A program made the translations under genes and the position numbers. 46,717 nt of DNA, from the NCBI GenBank assembly GCA_036558545.1, contig DATBFJ010000104.1:1-46717 (forward strand), read 5' to 3'. The notes beneath the pieces are model-generated. The model saw only the letters and a program-made list of their open reading frames with translations, was not told the DNA's origin and made no database searches. Positions 39,596 through 46,717 of the stretch are shown piece after piece. The stretch's first letter is position 1. Every line of letters begins with the position of its first letter. The stretch is from JALYGJ01 sp036558545 (lineage in GTDB: Bacteria; Chloroflexota; Limnocylindria; Limnocylindrales; CSP1-4).

Positions 39596-40372
39596 TCAGA
39601 TCGAGCGCTGGTAGCTCCGGAAGGTGAATGTTGCCCAGGCCGTGGTGACGATGGCCAGGACGGCCAGCCCCGCGATGCGTGGCAGGACGAAGGACCAATC
39701 CGGACCTTCCGTCAGTGCCTGACGGCCGGCCTCGACTGCCCAGTTGACCGGGTTGTACGCAGCGATCGTGGCGATCCACGAGGGCGCGAGGTTGAGCGGC
39801 ATGAACGCCGCGGAGAGGAACGTCAGCGGCAGGGTCAGCAGCGTGTTGATGCCTATCACGGACTCGCGCTGCCTGAGCGTCAGTGCCATGGCGTCAGATA
39901 CGGACGAGACACTCGCGCCGACGAGCATCGCGCACAGCGTCAGCACGGCGAAGCCGGAGACCCCGCCCGGAAACTTGGCTCCAAGCATGAGCGCGAGCGC
40001 GCCGATGATCAGGGCCTGGATCGCGAGCGCGATCACTTCGTAAAGATTCAGGCCCGCGATGATCGCGCTGCGGTGGATGGGCGTGACCAGGAACCTGGCC
40101 ATGATCGACCGATCGAGGTCCTCGATGATCGACATGCCTGCCCAGCCGCACGAGAACAGTGCGGTCATCACCAGCACGCCCGGTACGAGGTAATCGAGGT
40201 ACGAGCCCTCGAAGGCAAAGCCGGGAATGTTGATGACGTTCTGAAACAGCGCACCAAACAGCAGCAGCCAGATGACCGGCTGAACGAGAAATATGCCGAT
40301 GAAGTACGGCTGGCGCGAGAAGAACCTCAGGTGCCGGCCCGTCATGCGGGTCGTCTCGACAAGCGCGGTCAC
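39596..40372 (-). CDS. ABC-2 type exporter permease
   Basis: The 258-residue membrane protein has six helices of the ABC-2 family (DrrB-like), with FIGIFLVQPVIWLLLFGALF and the conserved FLVTPIHRSAIIAG and LPLTFLSAAFMPLNLAPSW segments. It should form the membrane channel of a drug- or lipid-type exporter with the ATPase encoded just upstream. Its GTG overlaps the ATPase stop by 4 bp and has AGGAGG 9 nt upstream. Confidence 0.88.
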   Translation of the reverse strand: MTALVETTRMTGRHLRFFSRQPYFIGIFLVQPVIWLLLFGALFQNVINIPGFAFEGSYLDYLVPGVLVMTALFSCGWAGMSIIEDLDRSIMARFLVTPIHRSAIIAGLNLYEVIALAIQALIIGALALMLGAKFPGGVSGFAVLTLCAMLVGASVSSVSDAMALTLRQRESVIGINTLLTLPLTFLSAAFMPLNLAPSWIATIAAYNPVNWAVEAGRQALTEGPDWSFVLPRIAGLAVLAIVTTAWATFTFRSYQRSI

Positions 40373-41358
40373 AGTGAAACCTCCTGTGTGACGGGCACGT
40401 ACGCCCGACCTGTGTGCTGGAGATAGACGTCGTCGAGTGACGGCCGAGCGACGGTCACCGAGGCTACGGAGATGCCCTCGGCATCGAGCGCCGCGAGAAC
40501 CGCCGGAACGGCACGGGCCCCGTTGTTGACGCGCGCCCGAACCGTGCGCCCATCGATGACCGGCTCGCTCAACTCGAGGACGTTGCGCAGCGCGCCGCTC
40601 AGCCGGCCGTTGAGCGCGGCGGCGCTGGTGTCGGCCAATTCGAGGACTATCGAATCGCCGTTGAGCGCGCTCTTCAGCTCGTCCGGCGCGCCGCGCGCAA
40701 CGATCTTGCCGCGGTCGATGATCGCGACCTGACCCGCGAGCTGGTCGGCCTCCTCGAGATAGTGGGTCGTGAGCAGGATGGTCAGGCCCTCGGCGTTGAG
40801 TCGGCGAACCTCTGCCCACAGCTCGGAGCGCGCTTCAGGGTCCAGGCCGGTCGTGGGCTCATCCAGAAACAGAACCCTTGGCTCATGGACCAGGCCAGTG
40901 GCGACGTCGAGCTTGCGCCGCTGGCCGCCGCTCCAGGTCTTGACGATGCGATTGGCAGGCTCCGTGAGACCGAACGCCGCCAGCAGCGCGTCGACGCGGA
41001 TGCGCAGCTGCTTGCCGCCCATCCCGTACATCGCGCCCTGGAGCATCATGTTTTCGCGGCCGGTCGCCTCTGGGTCTACCGCGCCGTTCTGGCCGACGAC
41101 ACCGATTGTTCGGCGAACCTTCTCCGCGTCCTTTACGACGTCAGTTCCCAGGACCCTGGCCGTGCCCCGGTCCGGCCTGGAGAGTGTCGTGACGATCTTG
41201 ACCGTGGTCGACTTGCCCGCACCGTTCGGCCCGAGCAGCGCGTGGATCGCGCCCCGATCGACCGTCAGGTCCAACCCGTCGAGAGCGCGGACGTCCTTGC
41301 CATATGTCTTTACCAGGCCCCTGGCCTCGATGGCCGGGCTATCATTCGCGAGAACCAT
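40369..41358 (-). CDS. ABC transporter ATP-binding protein (DrrA-like)
   Basis: This is a 329-residue nucleotide-binding subunit: Walker A GPNGAGKSTT, signature TWSGGQRRKLD, Walker B RVLFLDEPTTGLDP, and the His switch LTTHYLEEAD, followed by the ~90-residue DrrA-type C-terminal extension. It drives the permease encoded 3' to it. The ATG at 41358 lies 7 nt after AGGAG. The promoter shares a 21-bp palindrome with the divergent MarR-type gene, so the exporter is almost certainly under control of that regulator. Confidence 0.93.
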   Translation of the reverse strand: MVLANDSPAIEARGLVKTYGKDVRALDGLDLTVDRGAIHALLGPNGAGKSTTVKIVTTLSRPDRGTARVLGTDVVKDAEKVRRTIGVVGQNGAVDPEATGRENMMLQGAMYGMGGKQLRIRVDALLAAFGLTEPANRIVKTWSGGQRRKLDVATGLVHEPRVLFLDEPTTGLDPEARSELWAEVRRLNAEGLTILLTTHYLEEADQLAGQVAIIDRGKIVARGAPDELKSALNGDSIVLELADTSAAALNGRLSGALRNVLELSEPVIDGRTVRARVNNGARAVPAVLAALDAEGISVASVTVARPSLDDVYLQHTGRAYVPVTQEVSL

Positions 41359-41372
41359 GCTTGCACTCCTAA

Positions 41373-41393
41373 ATATCTTAGTTGCTAAGATAT
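41373..41393. promoter_or_regulatory. perfect 21-bp palindromic operator between the exporter and MarR genes
   Basis: Arms ATATCTTAG and CTAAGATAT with TTG between them; both arms contain TAAGAT, a -10-like hexamer on each strand. A dimeric MarR protein bound here would block both promoters. It is A+T-rich in a G+C-rich surrounding. Confidence 0.8.
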
Positions 41394-41400
41394 CGGCATC

Positions 41401-42525
41401 ATGAACGATCCCTTGCGAACTCGTCAAGCCCTGCGCAGCGCGACGTACGAGGAAGCGCTGGCCGAACGTCTCCGGCTGAACGTCACCGACCTGCGCGCCC
41501 TGGAGCTGGTCCTTGACGAACCGGGCCTTACCCCCGGGAGGCTCGCCGAACGCTCGGGCTTGACTACCGGCGCAGTTACTGGCGTTGTCGACCGACTGGA
41601 AAAGGCCGGTTACGTGGAGCGCAAGTCCGATGCGAACGACCGACGCCGCGCGGTGCTCAGGCCAACGGCGGCGGCGGACGAGGTGCGCCAGGCGATTGCG
41701 CGCATCGATCAGACGGTCGAGTCGCTGCTCAGCGGCTACCTGCCGGAGCAGCAGCAGGCAATTCGTGCGTTTCTTGACGCCACGGCGAGCGCCGTCAGCC
41801 ACGAAACTGCCACGCTCCGCGCGAGCGTCCGCGGCGGCTTCGTGGGCAAGCAATACCAGGCGCCGTTGGGCGATGCGGCGCGTGGCCTCTTCTACTTCGC
41901 CAGCGGCGCGCCGCGGATGTCGATGAACATCGCCCCGTTGGGACCGCGCGCCGCCGCGCGCGTGATCGTCGAGACGAGCGCGACTCGGCTGCGCTTTGGC
42001 GGCTCGGCTGCCCAGGGCAACCTGCTTGGCGCGACCTTTGATGGGCCGCTGCCGGACGTCCGCGCCGCGACGGGCGCGGTCCGCGTCCGCTATTCGCGCA
42101 GCGCAATGTCGGCGGTGACCACCCGCGAGGCAAAGGTCGCGCTGAGCAGCGCTGTCCCGTGGGCCATCGAGATCGAGGGCGGTCTTACCGATCTCGTTGG
42201 CTCACTGGCGGCCGTCTCGCTCGATCGACTCGAGCTCGACGGCGGGGCCAATCACATCGACCTGGAGCTGCCCAAGCCGTCTGGCACGGCCGTCATCCGC
42301 ATCCGGGGCGTGGTCAGCAGCGCGCGTTTCGTCCGGCCGCGCGGCGCGCAGGTCGCGTTGCGCGTCGACGGCGGGATCTCGCACCTGACCTTCGATGGCA
42401 GGTCGTACAAGAACGTGTCCGGAGCGCGCCGCGTCGCGTCCAGGGACTTTGCTTCTTCCGAAGACCGTTACGAGATCGACGTCCGTGGCGGTGCCAGCTC
42501 GCTGGAGATCGTCCAGCGTCGCTAG
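41401..42525 (+). CDS. MarR-type regulator fused to a beta-rich C-terminal domain
   Basis: The 374-residue protein has an N-terminal MarR winged helix (about 1-135: LTPGRLAERSGLTTGAVTGV as helix-turn-helix, and VERKSDANDRRRAVLR as wing). Residues ~170-374 are a repeating beta-strand region with patterns such as VIVETSATRLRFGG, LDRLELDGGANHIDLEL and LRVDGGISHLTFDG, resembling the DUF4097-type right-handed beta-helix. A MarR with this C-terminal domain is unusual and may sense a ligand, a lipid or a surface. It lies 7 bp after the palindrome and probably controls its own gene and the exporter. Confidence 0.85.
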   Translation: MNDPLRTRQALRSATYEEALAERLRLNVTDLRALELVLDEPGLTPGRLAERSGLTTGAVTGVVDRLEKAGYVERKSDANDRRRAVLRPTAAADEVRQAIARIDQTVESLLSGYLPEQQQAIRAFLDATASAVSHETATLRASVRGGFVGKQYQAPLGDAARGLFYFASGAPRMSMNIAPLGPRAAARVIVETSATRLRFGGSAAQGNLLGATFDGPLPDVRAATGAVRVRYSRSAMSAVTTREAKVALSSAVPWAIEIEGGLTDLVGSLAAVSLDRLELDGGANHIDLELPKPSGTAVIRIRGVVSSARFVRPRGAQVALRVDGGISHLTFDGRSYKNVSGARRVASRDFASSEDRYEIDVRGGASSLEIVQRR

Positions 42526-42574
42526 CAGTTTCGGACTAGTCCGCTGCGGTCCGGTTGGGCTGATCATCGGTGCC

Positions 42575-44008
42575 ATGAGCGATCCCGCGATCGCGGAGGA
42601 CGTGCTCGTCTTCCGCTGGGCGCCAGACACCTTCAGACTGATCGGCGGCCGCGGCCGCGGTGCGGGCTGGGCAAACATCGTCGAGGTCAGCCCCGCCGAC
42701 AGCCCGGCCATCCAGAGTGCCTGGCGATCGGGCGTGCCGGTCCGTGTCAGCGCGGACGCCAAGGTCAACGTCGCGGGGCCTTACTGGGCGGCCGAGGCAG
42801 TTGTCGTCCCGCTCGGCCAAGAGCACGTCGTGGTCTTTGGCGGATCGAGCGTCGCCAGCAGCCCCGACGGCGCCTTCGTCACGGCCGCGGCACGTGCCGT
42901 CGCGGATACGGGCGACGTGTCCGCGGAAAAGCTGCTCGGCGACGAGCTAGAGGTTGTGCACGCCGTGCGCGCGCTTACCGCGTATCAGCCGGTCACCGTC
43001 CGCGACACGGCGCGCCACATCGCCAAGGTTGCCGCGCGCGCCCTTTCGTGCGACGTCGCCGCCGTGCGCGTCCATACACCGAGCGAGGCGACGCTCGACA
43101 TACTGCAGCTCCAGAGCGGCGACCCGGTCGAGTCCACGCCATGCCAGGTCGGGCGCGACGCGGCCCCGTTCCTCGACGCTGCCTCGAACAACACGAGCCC
43201 ACTTGTGGAGCAGACGGTCGGTCCAGACCCCGAGGTCTGGACGGCGCCGGTCGTGTCGCGCATGACACTCCCGATCGGCCGGGCCGGGCTGGGCGCGATC
43301 TCACTCGGGCACGCGGAGGGCCACGAGCGCGGCTTCACGTCGCTGTGCCAGCGTATCGGCCGAGCCCTCGCCGAGTCAGCCGAACCGCTGCTCAACCAGG
43401 CGATTGCCCTCGAGACCCTTGCCACGGAACGCGAGAGATACGAGCGCGCAACCAGGTTGGATCCGCTCACCGGCGTCGGGAACCGCGCGGCCTGGGAGTC
43501 GATCAAGGCATCGCCACCGACTCTCGCCACCAGCCGAACGCGAAAGCCCCTGGCGGCCACGTACGCCGTGCTCAGCGCCGACGTCGATCACCTCAAACAG
43601 GTCAACGACCGCTACGGCCATGCGGCCGGCGACTCAGTCCTGCGCACCTCCGCCGACATGCTCCGGCTGAGCCTTCGCCCGACGGACGTGCTGTGCCGCG
43701 TCGGCGGCGACGAGTTCCTCGCGCTGCTGCCGAACGTCGACGAACGCGGCGCGCGCCGGATCGTCAAACGGATCGGCGAGGCCATGGAAAACTGGCGGCC
43801 GACCGAACACGGCATTACCCCCGCACTGTCCATTGGTTGGGCGCTCTTCGAGGGTGACTGGGACAGCGCAGTCAAGCTGGCCGACGACCGCATGTACGCG
43901 AACAAGCGCAAGCGCGAGACCGCCAATCGGCAGCGACCTTCCGCGACAGCGACGACGGCCGCGCCCCGACCGCGCCGCCGGCGAACGGATCCGGTAAGGA
44001 CAGCCTGA
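42575..44008 (+). CDS. diguanylate cyclase with N-terminal GAF-like sensor
   Basis: The 477-residue protein contains a central GAF-like region (about 150-290) after an uncharacterised N-terminal domain, and a GGDEF domain (about 310-450) with VGGDEFLALLP. The I-site RPTD lies exactly five residues before GGDEF, so product inhibition by c-di-GMP is expected, and DPLTGVGNRAAWE is the usual domain start. It should make c-di-GMP from GTP in the cytoplasm. No EAL domain or effector is in the window. It ends in a basic Arg/Pro tail. Confidence 0.92.
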   Translation: MSDPAIAEDVLVFRWAPDTFRLIGGRGRGAGWANIVEVSPADSPAIQSAWRSGVPVRVSADAKVNVAGPYWAAEAVVVPLGQEHVVVFGGSSVASSPDGAFVTAAARAVADTGDVSAEKLLGDELEVVHAVRALTAYQPVTVRDTARHIAKVAARALSCDVAAVRVHTPSEATLDILQLQSGDPVESTPCQVGRDAAPFLDAASNNTSPLVEQTVGPDPEVWTAPVVSRMTLPIGRAGLGAISLGHAEGHERGFTSLCQRIGRALAESAEPLLNQAIALETLATERERYERATRLDPLTGVGNRAAWESIKASPPTLATSRTRKPLAATYAVLSADVDHLKQVNDRYGHAAGDSVLRTSADMLRLSLRPTDVLCRVGGDEFLALLPNVDERGARRIVKRIGEAMENWRPTEHGITPALSIGWALFEGDWDSAVKLADDRMYANKRKRETANRQRPSATATTAAPRPRRRRTDPVRTA

Positions 44009-44048
44009 TATCGGTTCAAGGACAAGTCGAAGGGCAGGCGCTTCGACC

Positions 44049-44942
44049 TCAGGCGTCCAGAACCGCGAAGTCGATCAGAGCCAGCCGCTCCGGGTCGGCG
44101 AGGATATCGATCTCGAGGATGCGATCGTCGCGCACTGTGAATGCCAGCACGGCATAGGGACGATCGCCGGCAAAGACGACGAGCCCGGGTGTGCCGTTGA
44201 CGATCGCGTGTCGTGCGCCCGGCGCGAAGCGCCTGAACAGCAATGCCTGCTGGGCGACTGTCTCCGCGCCGCGCGACTCGGTCACGCCCGCAACGGCCGA
44301 GCCTGAGTCTGCCGGCCGGCCGAAGTCAGCTCGAACTACGGCTTCCGGATCGAGAGTCGCCACGAGGGCCCTGAAGTCGCCCGCGCGCGACGCCGCGAGG
44401 AACGCCTCGAGGACCCGCCGTTGTACGGCGACATCGACGTCTGCCTTTGGAGCGGCGCCTCGAACGCGGCGCCGCGCGCGGCTCGCGAGCTGCCTGGCCG
44501 CCTCGGGCGATCTGTCAACGATCGGCCCGATCTCGTCGAAGGGCACGGCAAACACGTCGTGGAGCACGAACGCCAGCCGCTCCGGCGGCGTCAGTTGCTC
44601 GAGGACGACGAGCATCGCCAGGCCGACCGCGTCAGCGAGCAGCGCCTGCTGCTCGGGATCCGGTCCGCCGACGCCGCTCACGAGCGGCTCGGGCAGCCGG
44701 AAGCCGAGCAGATCTTCCTTGCGCGAGCGGCGCGCGCGCAGCGCGTCGAGGCACAGCCGGGCGACGACAGTGGTCAGCCAGCCGCGCAGGTTCTCGACCT
44801 TGCTCGTGTCTGCGCGTCGGTAGCGCAGCCAGGCCTCCTGGACGACATCGTCCGCTTCGGTTACCGAGCCGAGCATGCGGTACGCAACGGCGCGGAGGTG
44901 CGGTCGCTCGGCCTCGAATGTCTGCGCCTGTTGGTCGGTCAC
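44049..44942 (-). CDS. ECF sigma factor, SigJ type, with C-terminal SnoaL-like domain
   Basis: The 297-residue protein has sigma region 2 (residues ~5-75: HLRAVAYRMLGSVTEADDVV, AWLRYRRAD), region 4 (about 110-165: LTPPERLAFVLHDVFAVPFD as helix-turn-helix), then a SnoaL-like alpha/beta domain (about 175-297), which is the ECF41/SigJ arrangement. In that group the C-terminal domain controls activity in place of an anti-sigma factor. Target promoters are unknown. It starts at GTG 44942 after GGGAG, and lies divergent from a DDN-family reductase, a common ECF41 neighbour type. Confidence 0.9.
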   Translation of the reverse strand: MTDQQAQTFEAERPHLRAVAYRMLGSVTEADDVVQEAWLRYRRADTSKVENLRGWLTTVVARLCLDALRARRSRKEDLLGFRLPEPLVSGVGGPDPEQQALLADAVGLAMLVVLEQLTPPERLAFVLHDVFAVPFDEIGPIVDRSPEAARQLASRARRRVRGAAPKADVDVAVQRRVLEAFLAASRAGDFRALVATLDPEAVVRADFGRPADSGSAVAGVTESRGAETVAQQALLFRRFAPGARHAIVNGTPGLVVFAGDRPYAVLAFTVRDDRILEIDILADPERLALIDFAVLDA

Positions 44943-44959
44943 GTCGTCTCCCTTGCTTC

Positions 44960-44975
44960 CGTCAACCGATTGACG
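44960..44975. promoter_or_regulatory. inverted repeat CGTCAA-N4-TTGACG between SigJ and reductase genes
   Basis: Perfect 6-bp arms lie centrally in the 58-bp divergent gap. Arms match those at 36751-36764, where the spacer is 2 nt. It is a plausible operator or ECF promoter part. Confidence 0.4.
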
Positions 44976-45000
44976 AAAGCAATACCGAAGAGGTGACCAG

Positions 45001-45510
45001 GTGATCCAGGCAAATCTTGACGCGACTCCTTCGCGCGCTCCGGGACTGATCCGAATGCCCGGACCGGTGGTCAACAAGCTGCTCGAATGGGGCGCGCCGC
45101 TGGGTCCCAACGTGCTCGTGACAATCCGCGGTCGGAAGAGCGGCGAGCCACGCACGCAGCCCCTGGCGATCTTCAGCGACGGCGGTCGGCGCTGGCTGAT
45201 CGGCACATTCGGTGACACGAACTGGTGTCGCAACCTGCGCGCGAACCCAGACATCGACATCCGCCACGGCCGCCACCATGAGCAGCTTCATGCTCGTGAG
45301 CTGTCGCGCGAGGAAGCCGAGCTCTTCTTCAGCCACGATCTACCGATGGGCATCAGCCACCTGCCGCTATACCTGCGGGTTTTCAGTCGCTTCTTCCTGC
45401 GTGCAACCGCGCCGGTGATGAAGACGGACCCGATCGCCGCCGCGGCGACTCACCCGGTGTTCGAGCTCGTTAGCCCTGACCGCCCATCTGGGACGAGTCG
45501 AACGGTGTGA
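45001..45510 (+). CDS. nitroreductase/deazaflavin(F420)-dependent reductase, DDN family
   Basis: The 169-residue protein has VLVTIRGRKSGEPRTQPLAI (phosphate-binding GRKSG), then RRWLIGTFGDTNWCRNLRAN and the C-terminal HPVFELV, matching the family of the gene at 20205-20672. It should use F420H2 (or possibly flavin) to reduce unknown substrates. It is divergent from SigJ. The start is GTG 45001. Its last 41 bp overlap the end of the convergent VOC gene. Confidence 0.85.
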   Translation: MIQANLDATPSRAPGLIRMPGPVVNKLLEWGAPLGPNVLVTIRGRKSGEPRTQPLAIFSDGGRRWLIGTFGDTNWCRNLRANPDIDIRHGRHHEQLHARELSREEAELFFSHDLPMGISHLPLYLRVFSRFFLRATAPVMKTDPIAAAATHPVFELVSPDRPSGTSRTV

Positions 45511-45850
45511 CCAGCTGGAAGTAGTTGCCGTCCGGATCTGCGAGGGTCGCGATCCAGTAATCGGGGTACTCGTCGAAGTTGTACGGCTCGCGGATGACGA
45601 CCGCGCCCGCGTCGCGCATGCGCGCGAAATCCGCCTTCACGTCGTCACTCTCGATGTTCAGGATCAGGCGCCCGGGCTGATCGCTCTTGCCGTGTACCTC
45701 GGAATGAGGCCCAATCGACAGGGAGCCGTTGCCCAGCAGCCACGTCGTGTAGCTGGCGTCGCTCATGCTCGGTTCGCCGAAAACCCTGGTGTAGTAATCG
45801 ACCAGTGCGGGCGCGTTGTCCGTGCCCATCAGGATGCTGTTCAGGTTCAC
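45470..45850 (-). CDS. VOC-family (glyoxalase-like) protein
   Basis: The 126-residue single VOC unit has two beta-alpha-beta-beta-beta modules: MGTDNAPALVDYYTRVFGEP at the start and FARMRDAGAVVIREPYNFDE plus TLADPDGNYFQLVTPFD at the end. Candidate metal positions include the C-terminal Glu/Gln region. It may be an isomerase, a lyase or a binding protein; substrate unknown. The GTG at 45850 follows AAAGGAGG by 7 nt. Its 3' end overlaps the DDN gene by 41 bp, tail to tail. Confidence 0.82.
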   Translation of the reverse strand: MNLNSILMGTDNAPALVDYYTRVFGEPSMSDASYTTWLLGNGSLSIGPHSEVHGKSDQPGRLILNIESDDVKADFARMRDAGAVVIREPYNFDEYPDYWIATLADPDGNYFQLVTPFDSSQMGGQG

Positions 45851-45869
45851 TCACGGCCTCCTTTGCGCC

Positions 45870-45875
45870 GATTAT
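45870..45875 (+). promoter_or_regulatory. -10 hexamer GATTAT for the HAD gene
   Basis: GATTAT is 6 nt upstream of the ATG at 45882, fitting the leaderless pattern. Confidence 0.35.
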
Positions 45876-45881
45876 TCGCCG

Positions 45882-46502
45882 ATGCGCGAATCCCGGCATT
45901 TCAAGGCGGCGATCCTCGATCTGGGCGGGGTGTTCATCGACTGGAATCCGCGCCATCTGTATCGCAGCTTGTTTCCCGATGACGAAGCCGGCATGGAGCG
46001 CTTCCTGGCGCAGGTAACCACCGCAGCGTGGAATCACGAGCTGGACGCCGGTCGGCCGTTCGCTGAAGCGATCGCCGAGCTCCAGCGTGAACATCCTGAC
46101 AAAGCCGATCTCATTGCCGCCTACCGGGACCGCTGGCCGGAGATGCTCGGCGAGGTAAACCTTGAGACGGCGGCGATCGTGCGCGATCTGCGCAGTCGCG
46201 GGCTGCGAGTCTTCGCGTTGAGCAACTGGTCGGCTGAGACCTTTCCGCATGCTCGTGCGGTGGCCCAGGAGCTGGCGCTCTTCGACGACATCCAGATATC
46301 CGGCGAAGCCCGCATCACCAAGCCCGACCCCCGTGCCTTCGAGCTCGCCGTGACCCGTTTCAAGGTGGATCCAAGGGAGACGCTCTTCGTCGACGATATG
46401 CAGGCCAACGTCGACGCAGCCGCCGTGCTCGGGTTTACGGGGATCCGATTTACCTCGGCGACAGCGCTGCGCGACACCCTGGCCCGCCTGGGCGTCCTCT
46501 AA
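45882..46502 (+). CDS. HAD-superfamily hydrolase, subfamily IA
   Basis: The 206-residue protein has AAILDLGGVFIDWNP (motif I; the second acidic position is Gly, typical of the epoxide-hydrolase-N-like/phosphatase group), LSNWSAETFPHAR (motif II), ARITKPDPRAFELA (motif III Lys) and TLFVDDMQANVDAA (motif IV). It is likely a phosphatase or dehalogenase-like enzyme of the cytoplasm; substrate unknown. The start at 45882 is preferred because the upstream hexamer sits 6 nt before it. Confidence 0.88.
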   Translation: MRESRHFKAAILDLGGVFIDWNPRHLYRSLFPDDEAGMERFLAQVTTAAWNHELDAGRPFAEAIAELQREHPDKADLIAAYRDRWPEMLGEVNLETAAIVRDLRSRGLRVFALSNWSAETFPHARAVAQELALFDDIQISGEARITKPDPRAFELAVTRFKVDPRETLFVDDMQANVDAAAVLGFTGIRFTSATALRDTLARLGVL

Positions 46503-46528
46503 ACCGCGCGCCTTGCGCTCTGATCGTA

Positions 46529-46556
46529 TTGACACCCTCATGGATATACGTATACT
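46529..46556 (+). promoter_or_regulatory. promoter with overlapping palindrome for the last gene
   Basis: TTGACA (46529-46534), 16-bp spacer, TATACT (46551-46556). The palindrome TATACGTATA (46545-46554) overlaps the -10, resembling the kind of site bound by PadR-family repressors. Confidence 0.6.
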
Positions 46557-46599
46557 CATACCCATAACACCTGCCGAAGCCGGGAGATACGATGAAGTC

Positions 46600-46717
46600 G
46601 TGCCGAACAAGACGATCTATGTCTCCGATGGAGACCTGTCTCTCTTCCAGCGCGCCCAGGAGTTCGCCGGCGGAAACCTTTCGGCCGCAATCTCGGCTGC
46701 GCTCAAGCGCTATGTCG
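46600..46717 (+). CDS. EXLDI-type small protein, 3' end beyond window
   Basis: The first 39 codons from GTG 46600 give NKTIYVSDGDLSLFQRAQEF then AGGNLSAAISAALKRYV. This matches the N-terminus of EXLDI proteins, a small family of ribbon-helix-helix-like proteins often encoded with PadR regulators and ABC transporters. Function is not established. A GGGAG lies 14 nt upstream, rather far. The promoter palindrome suggests a nearby repressor that may be encoded outside the window. Confidence 0.65.
   Translation, partial: MPNKTIYVSDGDLSLFQRAQEFAGGNLSAAISAALKRYV

Noticed and set aside
36751..44975. One regulator for both CGTCAA/TTGACG dyads
   Set aside because: The spacers are 2 and 4 nt, which puts the half-sites on different helix faces, and 6-bp arms are expected by chance in 46 kb.

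Overview
The window looks like a chromosome segment from a high-G+C, aerobic, free-living bacterium. Three F420-type (deazaflavin) enzymes, a class II (B12) ribonucleotide reductase, a SigJ-type sigma factor, a DyP peroxidase, a PPi-type phosphofructokinase and many leaderless-type promoters fit Chloroflexota (for example the Limnocylindria side) or an actinobacterial relative. This placement is an inference, because no rRNA or tRNA is present. Genes sit tightly on both strands, and no prophage, CRISPR array or complete IS element was seen.

Layout. 1-7.2 kb: partial HAD phosphatase, NYN-domain protein, and a 1744-residue RHS/YD lipoprotein carrying a VWD-like domain and three tandem PPC-like repeats, with a secreted partner upstream. 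7.3-10 kb: zinc-ribbon membrane protein, CcsB-type cytochrome c assembly protein, PPi-type PFK. 10-13.3 kb: SulP transporter and zinc peptidase, divergent, each followed by a four-unit array of a 21-bp element in the same order. 13.3-18 kb: cupin, methyltransferase, nrdJ behind a good promoter and an NrdR-like box pair. 18-23.5 kb: two cold-shock genes with a shared 31-nt leader element, a DEAD-box helicase, an F420-type reductase, a PPOX protein, LUD and MarR genes, and a PCD-VOC fusion. 23.5-26.7 kb: secreted beta-propeller and two-component system, with PhoP-like direct repeats before both, and a 148-bp MITE-like element with a 9-bp target duplication. 26.7-31 kb: DUF1801/DinB/DyP operon, then an unrecognised cassette (acidic mini-protein, papain-like candidate, membrane proteins). 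31-39.5 kb: LtrA, DUF6624, a broken nitroreductase, a cyclase/AAA/TPR regulator, LLM oxidoreductase, fused receiver/thioredoxin-reductase-like protein. 39.6-46.7 kb: ABC exporter divergent from a MarR fusion across a perfect 21-bp palindrome, diguanylate cyclase, SigJ, DDN-like reductase, VOC, HAD and the start of an EXLDI-type gene.

The most unusual material is non-coding: the paired 3' arrays, the MITE-like insertion, the paralogous cold-shock leaders, and at least twelve -10 hexamers lying 6-7 nt before a start codon. Among proteins, the RHS-VWD-PPC lipoprotein, the acidic/papain-like/membrane cassette and the MarR fusion stand out.
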